A stretch of 64,000 bases of DNA from Pedobacter sp. JY14-1 (GTDB lineage Bacteria > Bacteroidota > Bacteroidia > Sphingobacteriales > Sphingobacteriaceae). Position numbers and translations under genes: made by a program. Location: NCBI RefSeq assembly GCF_029269825.1, contig NZ_JARJHU010000005.1:186001-250000 (forward strand), written 5' to 3'. This document shows, one piece after another, positions 17,088 to 25,411 of the stretch. The notes beneath the pieces were generated by a model, which worked only from the letters and a program-made list of their open reading frames with translations, ran no database searches and was not told the DNA's origin. Numbering within the stretch: position 1 is the stretch's first letter; each line of letters opens with the position of its first letter.

Positions 17088-20000
17088 GTGCACCGCCTGA
17101 ACCTGAAGACACTATACCTGCCGATATTACTGCTGCTGACCTACTCGGGCCTGCAGGCACAGCCTTATTATTTCCGCAGATATCAGGTAGAGAATGGCCT
17201 TTCCAACAATGCGGTACTTTGTAGCCTGCAGGACAAGAAGGATTTTATGTGGTTCGGCACCAAGGACGGGCTCAACCGCTTCGATGGTTACGCTTTCAAG
17301 GTCTATCGCCACGATGCAGATGATCCAAAAACCATAGGCGGGAGCACTATCCAATGCCTGGCAGAAGACAGCAACGGCCTGCTTTGGGTCGGCACGGAAA
17401 ATGGCATTTATACTTATAATGCCGCAACAGAAACCTTCAGTGCGCTGGAAAAACATCCGCACAAACTCATTCGCTCCATCCTTTTCGATGAAAGAGGAAG
17501 GCTGTGGTTTATCTCCAGGCTCAGCCTTTTCAGGTACGATCCGGAAACAAAAACTACCGTCGCATATCCACCGGAAAAGAACTTTTATGTAAGCGCTTTT
17601 TGTAAAACTCCTTCCGGTGAGCTTTGGCTGGCCACTGCCGATGGCTATATGGCCCATTACGACAGTGCCAGAGACAGATTCAAAAAATACCCGATATTTG
17701 ACCAATCCCCACCCGTGACCGCTAAATGGGTGGAAAACATTTACCCAACCAGTGACGGCCACATCCTCATCGGCACTTCCGATCAGGGCGCGAAGGACTT
17801 TGACATCGTCAAAAAGACCTATAAAGACCTGCTCTCTCATGCCGGAGACGGATCTGGCATCTATGCACGTGATTTCATTGCCATAGACAGTAACACGCTA
17901 TGGGTGGCAAGTGAATCTGGTATTTACATCTGTGATAGATCCGGGGGCAAAGTATTAAACCTCAGAAAGCAATACAATGATCCCTATTCTCTGTCTGATA
18001 ATGCCATTTATGGTTTTTGTAAAGACCGCGAAGGTGGCATCTGGGTATACACTTATTTCGGGGGGCTCAATTACTATCCCCGTCAGTACGCTACCTTTGA
18101 AAAGTTTTTTCATAAGGTAGGTGAAAACTCCATCAGCGGTAACGCGGTACGCGAAATTGTCCCTGACAACAATGGCAACCTCTGGATCGGCACTGAAGAT
18201 GCCGGCATTAACAAACTCAACCTGGCCACTGGCAAGATCACCAATTTTAAGCCCAATGGTCTCCGTACAGGCATAGCCTATTCAAACGTACATGGATTGC
18301 TGGCCGACGGGAAAGAGCTCTGGGTCGGCACCTTTGAGCACGGAGTCGACGTAATGGACCTGCGCACTGAAAAAGTGATCCGCCACTACAACATCAGCAG
18401 CAGACCCAATAAGCTCAGGAGCAACTTTATTTACGCTGTTTACAAGACCCGGTCGGGCATGCTCCTGCTTTCGACAACCAAAGGGCTATACCGCTATAAC
18501 CGGCAGACCGATGACTTCAGCCATTTTCCGGGTATTCCGGACCAGTTGTTTTACACACATGTTATAGAAGATACTTCTGGCACGATATGGATAGGGACCG
18601 TACGCGATGGAATTTTTTATTACAATCAGGCCACCGGGAAAAGTGGTACATTCGTTAATCATCGGGGCAATGCCAACAGTCTCGTTGACAACAGGATCAA
18701 CCGGTTATTTGAAGATCACGCCCGCAACATCTGGATCGCTACCGAAGCGGGACTCTCCCGGCTGGAACCAGCTACGGGGCGTTTTACCAACTATACCATC
18801 AAAAACGGTCTTCCCGCAAACGTGATTTACGGGCTGCTGGAAGACCGGCAGCACCAGCTGTGGATCAGTTCCTCGAAAGGTCTCATCAAATTCAACCCAA
18901 AAAACGGGCACATCAAGAACTATACCACGGCCGATGGTCTCCTCAGCGATCAGTTTAACTATAATTCATGCTACCAGGACAGCAACGGGAACATGTATTT
19001 TGGCAGTGTGAAAGGCATGATCCGCTTCAATCCATCAGACTTTACGACTGATACCTTCCGCCCGCCGGTATACATTACAGGATTGCAGGTCAACAACAGG
19101 GAACTGATGATCAACAGCGGCGACCCAACGCTCGACCGGTCGATTTTAATGACAGAAAAGATTGTCCTCAACCATACACAGTCTTCCTTCAGCATAGATT
19201 TTGCGGCACTGAGCTATACCTCCCCGGCCATGACAGAATATGCCTATCGTATGGATGGTATCGACAAAGAATGGACCTACCTGAAACAAAACCGCAAAGC
19301 TTACTTTACCGACCTTTCGCCCGGAAAGTATACCTTCAGGGTAAAGGCATCTAATAGCTCAGGGGTATGGAACACCAAAGAGACCACCATGCAAATCGAT
19401 ATCCTTTCGCCCTGGTGGGCCAGCGGACCGGCCTACGCACTTTACACCTTCCTCGCTGGCCTGATCTTGTTCCTGCTGGTCAAAAGAGACCATAAGCGTA
19501 TCGAGCGCCGGAACGCCCGCCGGATGGAAGTCTTTGAGAATGAAAAGGAAAAGGAGATTTACCATGCCAAGATAGAGTTCTTCACCAATATCGCTCACGA
19601 GATCCGGACCCCGCTTACCCTGATCAGGGCCCCTATGGAAAAACTCATGAAACGTGCTGCCGAAGTGCCGGATATGGAGAAGAACCTGAATGTCATGAAC
19701 AAGCACACGGGACGTTTGTTGGAGCTGACCAACCAGTTGCTTGATTTCCGGAAAACAGAAACCAAGGGATTTTCCCTCAACTTTGTAAAGACCAATATCA
19801 CAGAGGTACTGAAGGATATTGCCTCCAGCTTCCAGCTGATCGCCGAACAAAAAGGGCACCGTTACCAGGTACATGTACCTGATGCTCCTGTACAGGCTTA
19901 CATCGATCTGGAAGCCTTTTACAAGATCATGGGCAACCTGATCGACAACGCCATTAAGTATGGAAGATCAACCGTAACCGTAACGCTGAAAAAACCTGCA

Positions 20001-20279
20001 CGCGATGCAGATCAGCTCAGTATCACCGTAGCCAGTGACGGCAGACCCATTTCGGAAGACCTTCGGGAAAAGATCTTCCAGCCTTTTTTCAGGGCGAGAG
20101 AAACTGAAGTACAACGTGGTACCGGCATCGGTTTGTCCCTGGCCAGGTCTCTTGCAGAGCTGCACAATGGCTCGCTGATCGCCGAAAAAAACAATACGGG
20201 ATTTAATATATTTGTATTGACACTACCGGTACATCAGCTGATTGAATTTAACCTGAACAGTAAATGGAAAAAAACCTGA
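17088..20279 (+). CDS. Sensor histidine kinase with two-propeller periplasmic domain (hybrid-system type, lacking receiver)
   Basis: About 1063 residues from the GTG chosen here, which gives a clean signal peptide (MHRLNLKTLYLPILLLLTYS); an ATG 123 bases earlier would add a non-hydrophobic leader. The periplasmic part has some fourteen reg_prop repeats (FMWFGTKDGLNRFDG, LLWVGTENGIYTY) forming two beta-propellers, then a Y_Y_Y domain (ALSYTSPAMTEYAYRMDGID) and one membrane helix. The cytoplasmic part has HisKA with His837 (NIAHEIRTPL) and HATPase_c (NLIDNAIKYG, GTGIGLSLAR). In most Bacteroidota hybrid systems the receiver and AraC domain follow in the same chain; here the frame stops at TGA and those domains lie in the next gene, overlapping by 16 bases. 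It probably senses an oligosaccharide in the periplasm. Confidence 0.88.
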   Translation: MHRLNLKTLYLPILLLLTYSGLQAQPYYFRRYQVENGLSNNAVLCSLQDKKDFMWFGTKDGLNRFDGYAFKVYRHDADDPKTIGGSTIQCLAEDSNGLLWVGTENGIYTYNAATETFSALEKHPHKLIRSILFDERGRLWFISRLSLFRYDPETKTTVAYPPEKNFYVSAFCKTPSGELWLATADGYMAHYDSARDRFKKYPIFDQSPPVTAKWVENIYPTSDGHILIGTSDQGAKDFDIVKKTYKDLLSHAGDGSGIYARDFIAIDSNTLWVASESGIYICDRSGGKVLNLRKQYNDPYSLSDNAIYGFCKDREGGIWVYTYFGGLNYYPRQYATFEKFFHKVGENSISGNAVREIVPDNNGNLWIGTEDAGINKLNLATGKITNFKPNGLRTGIAYSNVHGLLADGKELWVGTFEHGVDVMDLRTEKVIRHYNISSRPNKLRSNFIYAVYKTRSGMLLLSTTKGLYRYNRQTDDFSHFPGIPDQLFYTHVIEDTSGTIWIGTVRDGIFYYNQATGKSGTFVNHRGNANSLVDNRINRLFEDHARNIWIATEAGLSRLEPATGRFTNYTIKNGLPANVIYGLLEDRQHQLWISSSKGLIKFNPKNGHIKNYTTADGLLSDQFNYNSCYQDSNGNMYFGSVKGMIRFNPSDFTTDTFRPPVYITGLQVNNRELMINSGDPTLDRSILMTEKIVLNHTQSSFSIDFAALSYTSPAMTEYAYRMDGIDKEWTYLKQNRKAYFTDLSPGKYTFRVKASNSSGVWNTKETTMQIDILSPWWASGPAYALYTFLAGLILFLLVKRDHKRIERRNARRMEVFENEKEKEIYHAKIEFFTNIAHEIRTPLTLIRAPMEKLMKRAAEVPDMEKNLNVMNKHTGRLLELTNQLLDFRKTETKGFSLNFVKTNITEVLKDIASSFQLIAEQKGHRYQVHVPDAPVQAYIDLEAFYKIMGNLIDNAIKYGRSTVTVTLKKPARDADQLSITVASDGRPISEDLREKIFQPFFRARETEVQRGTGIGLSLARSLAELHNGSLIAEKNNTGFNIFVLTLPVHQLIEFNLNSKWKKT

Positions 20280-21037
20280 GTCACACCCTGCTGTTGGTCG
20301 ATGATAACGAAGATATCCTCGAGTTCCTGTCGGATGACCTGGGGGACAGGTATCATATACTGACCGCTTTGAATGGCAAAAAGGCGCTGAACATACTCGA
20401 TTCAGAATCCGTAGACCTCGTGGTCAGCGACATTATGATGCCGGAGATGGATGGGTTTGAACTCTGCGCGGCGATCAAATCCGGTCTTGAGTACAGTCAT
20501 GTCCCTGTTATCCTGCTAACCGCAAAAAACACACTGCAATCCAAGATAGAAGGCTTAGAGCTCGGTGCAGACGCCTATGTTGAAAAGCCTTTTTCTCCTG
20601 AGTTCCTTGCTGTCCAGATTTTGAACCTGCTAAAAAACAGAGATAAGGTCAAGGCTTATTTTTCCAGTGCAGCACCACCTCAGTCCAGGGGTCTGGCACC
20701 TACACGCTCAGATGACCTGTTCCTGGAAAAACTCAGACAGGTCATCAATGCCAACATCAGCAACCCTGACCTGGATGTAGACCATCTGGCGGATAGTCTG
20801 CACATGAGCCGGCCTACCTTTTACCGTAAGGTAAAGGCAATCTCTGACCTCAGTCCGAACGAACTGATCAACCTTGCCCGGTTAAGAAAGGCTGTAGAAT
20901 TGCTAAATGGCGGTGTGCTGAAAATCTATGAGATCGCAGAAATGGTAGGTTACAGTTCCCAGACACAGTTCGGCCGGAATTTTCAGAAACAGTTTGGCAT
21001 GTCACCTACTGATTACCTGAAAAACCCAGCCGGTTAA
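20264..21037 (+). CDS. Response regulator with receiver and AraC-type DNA-binding domain
   Basis: A receiver (residues about 8-125; acidic pair Asp13-Asp14, phospho-acceptor Asp56 in VSDIMMPEMDG, Thr86, Lys108) followed by an AraC-type double helix-turn-helix (about 155-255; LADSLHMSRPTFYRKVKAISDLSPNEL in outline and a GYSSQTQFGRNFQKQFG second helix). These are exactly the domains missing from the end of the preceding sensor kinase. The ATG overlaps the end of the kinase frame, shifted by -1, with a run of seven A in the overlap, so it could be translated by coupling or joined by slippage. Likely targets are the GH2 and GH127 promoters with 21-bp repeats. It ends 7 bases from the convergent gene. 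Confidence 0.92.
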   Translation: MEKNLSHTLLLVDDNEDILEFLSDDLGDRYHILTALNGKKALNILDSESVDLVVSDIMMPEMDGFELCAAIKSGLEYSHVPVILLTAKNTLQSKIEGLELGADAYVEKPFSPEFLAVQILNLLKNRDKVKAYFSSAAPPQSRGLAPTRSDDLFLEKLRQVINANISNPDLDVDHLADSLHMSRPTFYRKVKAISDLSPNELINLARLRKAVELLNGGVLKIYEIAEMVGYSSQTQFGRNFQKQFGMSPTDYLKNPAG

Positions 21038-21044
21038 ATTTATA

Positions 21045-23126
21045 CTACCGAATATAAAAAGTCTGGCTGAAGGCACCATTCGCTGCGACATCCCAGGCCT
21101 CTACCCGAAGCCACTTTCTTCCTTTCAGCACAGGCTTCAGCTGAAACACCTGTTCTCCAAATGCTTTTGTCTTACTCATATCGACCTTCTCGCGATATAC
21201 CTTTTCCCCGTCACCTGAAATGATCTCCACGAAATTCATCGGAAAGGTCCAGCCTAGTTTAAGCCTTACATTGGCGGTTCCATCTGCATTCAAAACCAGC
21301 TCCTCTCCTGAACGCTTGCCATTCACAGTCAACTCCGGCATCAATACCTCACCTGTTGTAGAAAAGAACCTCCCGTGCTGCATCGCATCCAGCACAGGTT
21401 GCCAACCCTTGTCAAATTCAGGCAGCTCATCAAGCATCAGATAGTTGACATTCAGGTGCGCGTACATTTCATTTTCCGGAGTGATCGTAAAGAGATCGGC
21501 TTCGGCGATCACCGTTTTCCTGTCGCCCCAATTGTTCATGTCGTCCATCAGGTCGAGGACTCTCTTGCCCAGCCTTGGCGAGGAAAGATCAGCCGGCATA
21601 GCTTTCCAGGCCGCTCCCATAAAACGGTCAGATTTGAAAAAATCCTCATGGTTGTAGATATCCGGCGCGTTGACAGAGCCTTTTGTGCGGGGATGCGCAG
21701 TCCAGGCCAGTCCCTTTTCCTCCTTCAGCAACCTTAGCATATCCTCCTTATCGCCAACATGATATACCTTACCATATCCAGGTACCTCCTCAGAGAAAGG
21801 AGTTCCCTGTTTCCTGGACATGATCCAGTAAACCGGCTTCGGAAAAATCTGCAGCCAGTGCCCTCCAAAAAACTCATTCGGTTCTTCTCCCGGCATCAGC
21901 AGAAACTGTTTGTCTGAAAGCCTGCGGCATTGCTCAAACAAAGCCTTAAGTTCCAACAGCCTTTGCGGGTCCGGACCACGGGGGTGCGCTGTATAATGGA
22001 ACTCACCTAAATGCACCATGTCAATTCCCGTACGCTTGAAAACCTTTACAAAGTCAGGTGAATCCGGCACCGGCTTATTGGCAAGAACTACACTCATAAT
22101 GAATTCGTTATGAAAGTGACTGGACATCGTCTTAAAGCCAGGAATACTGGCATAACGGTCTTTCCTGGTAAACTGCTTAACTGCCGCAAGTGCCGGTTCG
22201 GCTCCCTGGTCGCCGATGAGGCAAAAGAAATTCAGGCGCTGAGAGGTTCCGGGAGGTGTATTGAACCAGGGTACGAAACGGTTATCACCTTTCAGCTCCT
22301 GCCTGATACCGATACCATACCCATCCGTCATTTTCCTGTAGCCGGCCCCGTGCCATACGAATTTCAGGTTAAAAGCCTCATCCAAAGGATAAAAATACTG
22401 GTGAGGAGCCGGAAATACCGCTAGTGTGCCACCACTTGTGCTTGCAGCGATCGTCCTGTACTTTACCGCAAGGTTACGCGCGGTGTCAGCAGCCAAAAAA
22501 GGCACGTGTTTCAGTTGTTCATCCGTGTCTGTCCAGGAGATCTCTTTCCATTCTCCTGCCCTGCTTACCAGGCCAGCGTCATACACCATCGCAGTCGCAT
22601 CCGTATCTGTGCGCATCACTGCAGCGATATTGAACAGGGGGCTTCCGTTATAAAAGGTAACTTCGAGTTTTCCACTGAACCGGTCAGCGCTGATATTTCC
22701 GATAGTTACCACCGTCCGGCTGCCCGTACTGCTCACCGCAGCGGAAGATTTCTTCAACACTGCCGTGAAGCTTTTATATGGCTTTTGGGGCACTTTATCG
22801 AAGAAAATATTCCAGCCATTTTGCGACAGCAGATCGCGCTTGCCGATACTGAGCAGAAATACCGGGTCCAAACCGGAAGCTACCTGCCTTTTAGCGTTTT
22901 TCCCGCTAAGGCTTACCGACTGAAAAAGCGGTTTACCGGCATTCAGGTCAAAGACAACAGTACCACGCTGACCGGTACCGGCAGGCCAGCTCAACTCCAG
23001 CAGATTTCCCTTCTGCTGAAAGACAGCTTCATTACCTGAATTAAAATTCCTGGAATCTACCCTGATCTGGGCGAAACCTGTAGCGGTCAGCAACAGTACC
23101 GCAAAAAAAGACAAAAACAACCTCAT
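21045..23126 (-). CDS. Secreted PHP/CehA-like putative metallohydrolase
   Basis: An exported protein of 693 residues (signal peptide 1-19) with no family I can name with certainty. Residues about 20-320 are beta-rich, resembling a polysaccharide-binding or lyase-type sandwich. From about residue 333 the pattern fits a PHP-type metal site: H337-x-H339 in SSHFHNEF, VHLGEFHYTAHPRG (His372, His377, His381), PGEEPNEFFGGHW (Glu414/415, His423) and WTAHPR (His478). A beta domain closes the protein. PHP folds hydrolyse phosphoesters and, in CehA/McbA relatives, carbamates or phosphonates. It follows GH127 by 19 bases on the same strand, so it should act on the same plant substrate or a decoration of it. 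Function unknown. Confidence 0.6.
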   Translation of the reverse strand: MRLFLSFFAVLLLTATGFAQIRVDSRNFNSGNEAVFQQKGNLLELSWPAGTGQRGTVVFDLNAGKPLFQSVSLSGKNAKRQVASGLDPVFLLSIGKRDLLSQNGWNIFFDKVPQKPYKSFTAVLKKSSAAVSSTGSRTVVTIGNISADRFSGKLEVTFYNGSPLFNIAAVMRTDTDATAMVYDAGLVSRAGEWKEISWTDTDEQLKHVPFLAADTARNLAVKYRTIAASTSGGTLAVFPAPHQYFYPLDEAFNLKFVWHGAGYRKMTDGYGIGIRQELKGDNRFVPWFNTPPGTSQRLNFFCLIGDQGAEPALAAVKQFTRKDRYASIPGFKTMSSHFHNEFIMSVVLANKPVPDSPDFVKVFKRTGIDMVHLGEFHYTAHPRGPDPQRLLELKALFEQCRRLSDKQFLLMPGEEPNEFFGGHWLQIFPKPVYWIMSRKQGTPFSEEVPGYGKVYHVGDKEDMLRLLKEEKGLAWTAHPRTKGSVNAPDIYNHEDFFKSDRFMGAAWKAMPADLSSPRLGKRVLDLMDDMNNWGDRKTVIAEADLFTITPENEMYAHLNVNYLMLDELPEFDKGWQPVLDAMQHGRFFSTTGEVLMPELTVNGKRSGEELVLNADGTANVRLKLGWTFPMNFVEIISGDGEKVYREKVDMSKTKAFGEQVFQLKPVLKGRKWLRVEAWDVAANGAFSQTFYIR

Positions 23127-23145
23127 CAGCTCAATCTGTTAGTTT

Positions 23146-25176
23146 CTATTTTACTACCGGGAAAGCTACTATACGCACCTTTGTAAAGCCAAACGGCACA
23201 AGTGTAAGTGTCTCTTCCCGCTGTTCTACTTCTCCCTTGTACAATCCTTCTCTGTCGGTAACCGGCTGCCGTGCAACTCCTTCCAGTACTTTCCATGAAG
23301 GAATCTTTTTACCTTTCGCAGTGATCTCAACAGGTGCGTTCTGCAGGTTCCATACAAACTTAGACTGCAGGGGTTTTGTTTTCACCAGCAAGTTCTGCTC
23401 AGGGTTCTTCACAATATTCTCAAGCAGACCATAATTCCAGTCCGATTTTGGGAACACACTGAAATAATCACCTTCTTCCTTCTGGTTCCCCTTTTCCCAG
23501 CGTTCTTCCAGCTTAAGTGCATATACCAGCGGCCCGCGTTCTACTGTCCTCGAATTGCGGCCCCAGTTGGAAGTGCTCAGGTGCATCGGTATCTTCAGTG
23601 TCACTTTGTCTTTATTTTTCCAACTCTGGGAGAGTGTAATCAGGCTACCGCCTTTCGCCGCCTGTACCTCCACCCCGTTGATCAATACCTTGGCTTCTTT
23701 GCACCATGAAGGTATGCGCAGTTCCAGCGGAAAACTTACCGCCTTATTCGTTGAGAATTCAAAATTGATCTCATCCTGGAAAGGATAACTGGTATTCTCG
23801 CGAATGCTCACTTCCTGTCCGTTTACCTTTGTTTTCAGCGTATTAGGCCCATACACAAGTGCGGCAAGCCCGCCAGAAGCCGTATGGTACCACAAGCTCT
23901 GCACATACTTTGTCCAGCCCTGGTGCATATTGGCGAGACAGCAGGTATAACCGCTGCGCATTCCCAGTACATTGTTCATCTCGCGCCCGAAAGGTAGCGA
24001 GAAATCAAATACTCCCCTGCTGATCTGCACCTGGTTGGCAATCTGAAAATACTGTTTATTGTTGAAATCATCTGTAGTTTGTGGCGGCAGGGCATTGAAG
24101 GTCATCCGTTCCAATGCATCCATATATTCGTGGTCACCTGTAATCTCAATAATCTTCTCCAGCGAATACATTGTTTCTACCGTAGCGCAAAGTTCAACCC
24201 CTTGTGTTGGATGATTACCATGTAAGTCTTCGTCTGCAGAAAAGATGCCCATTGGAAGGCCATGCAGTGTCATCAGATCCCTGAAGCCCGTCTTCAGACC
24301 TTTCAGATAGGCAGCATCGCCGGTACGCTGATAGTCGACCGCCGGCGCCTTAAGTGCCATACCTACATTCACGCCGTGCCGGTTCAGCCAGTGGTCAAAA
24401 TTCTGCTGGGCAGCTGCACCGATCACCCAGTCACGGTTGCTCAGCAGATCACTCCACTGATAACCCTGTTTCTGGATCATATCTGCCAGTTCAAGCAATG
24501 ACGAATCTCCATTGATACCATAAAGCCATAATGCCATCATTGCGTTATCATGCCCCCTGGACACTGCCCACTCTGTCCATTTCCCCAGGTTAACTTTTTG
24601 CAAAGTCGCCCTCTGATAGTCAAAATACCGCTCCATCAAGGTAATTACCCGCTGATCGCCCGTTGCAGAATAATATTGCTGCAATACCTTCAGCATCACC
24701 ATTTTCGGCCACCAGTCATCTCCGTTTTCAGGATGCTGTACGTCTACCTTTTTACCTTCCCGTTCTGCACCGGTAATCCCGCCGAAGTAACCAGATGGGC
24801 GTTGGTTGTCAAGTACCCAGTTGATATATTTCATTACCTTCTGTTTCAGGGCAGCGTTGTTCAACTGCCAGGCCAGTGGTACTGCACCGTCAAGCCAATA
24901 GGGGGTTTCCTCCCAGGCGTCACCTTTTCCGCCAAGCCAGCCATTGTCATTTTTCACCTTCCAGTAAACTTCATCAAGATGGCCGGTCGTACCCGCCAGC
25001 ATGGTCTCCAGTTGGTCCTTCAACCATCCCTGCGGCTGGATAGCACCAAGGGCCACCGGAGTGTACCTGGGTTTTACATAAGGATGATCCTGTCCCGTCT
25101 TTTCAGAACGCGGTGCATCAGGTTTAAATGCAAGTAAAGTAAATGCAAGAGCAGCAAAGACAGTTCTTCGGTTCAT
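23146..25176 (-). CDS. Beta-L-arabinofuranosidase, glycoside hydrolase family 127 (DUF1680)
   Basis: A secreted enzyme of 676 residues. The family zinc/cysteine active site is intact: Glu328-x-Cys330 in GVELCATVETM and Cys412-Cys413 in GYTCCLANMHQGW, matching the Glu-x-Cys plus Cys-Cys arrangement of Bifidobacterium HypBA1, in which one cysteine is the nucleophile. The alpha/alpha barrel spans roughly residues 40-440 and beta domains follow. The family removes beta-linked L-arabinofuranose, as in extensins and pectin side chains; related GH146 enzymes share the fold, so the exact family needs a profile check. It heads a two-gene unit with the PHP-like protein and is divergent from the PQQ dehydrogenase; the intergenic region has the 21-bp repeat shared with GH2. 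Confidence 0.9.
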   Translation of the reverse strand: MNRRTVFAALAFTLLAFKPDAPRSEKTGQDHPYVKPRYTPVALGAIQPQGWLKDQLETMLAGTTGHLDEVYWKVKNDNGWLGGKGDAWEETPYWLDGAVPLAWQLNNAALKQKVMKYINWVLDNQRPSGYFGGITGAEREGKKVDVQHPENGDDWWPKMVMLKVLQQYYSATGDQRVITLMERYFDYQRATLQKVNLGKWTEWAVSRGHDNAMMALWLYGINGDSSLLELADMIQKQGYQWSDLLSNRDWVIGAAAQQNFDHWLNRHGVNVGMALKAPAVDYQRTGDAAYLKGLKTGFRDLMTLHGLPMGIFSADEDLHGNHPTQGVELCATVETMYSLEKIIEITGDHEYMDALERMTFNALPPQTTDDFNNKQYFQIANQVQISRGVFDFSLPFGREMNNVLGMRSGYTCCLANMHQGWTKYVQSLWYHTASGGLAALVYGPNTLKTKVNGQEVSIRENTSYPFQDEINFEFSTNKAVSFPLELRIPSWCKEAKVLINGVEVQAAKGGSLITLSQSWKNKDKVTLKIPMHLSTSNWGRNSRTVERGPLVYALKLEERWEKGNQKEEGDYFSVFPKSDWNYGLLENIVKNPEQNLLVKTKPLQSKFVWNLQNAPVEITAKGKKIPSWKVLEGVARQPVTDREGLYKGEVEQREETLTLVPFGFTKVRIVAFPVVK

Positions 25177-25243
25177 TTGGTTTCTATCTGGTCAATTAAA
25201 ATTAAACAAAGAAAACAAACCTCAGTTCAATTAGCGATACATT

Positions 25244-25274
25244 CTGTCTCAAAGTTTCGCCCCCTTGTATCATT
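25244..25274 (-). promoter_or_regulatory. Putative response-regulator binding site ahead of GH127
   Basis: CTGTCTCAAA (25244) and TTGTATCATT (25265) are direct repeats with a 21-bp period. The first copy extends to a match of 14 of 18 bases with the first copy at the GH2 promoter (YTGTMTCAAARTTTCGSC). A minus-strand TTTTCTTTG lies 29 bp from the near edge, the same distance as TAATCTTTG at GH2. The rest of this 235-base intergenic region shows no other clear element. Confidence 0.6.
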
Positions 25275-25411
25275 GTATATTCATATGTTGTCCCTGATAT
25301 CCTTTGGAACCCAGATTAAAAAATATAATCACGTTAGCGGAAGTACTTGAAAATACTGGTGTATTATGCTAATTTGGCAAACCGCCATACTCCCGTATCC
25401 GGCCAAACCAA

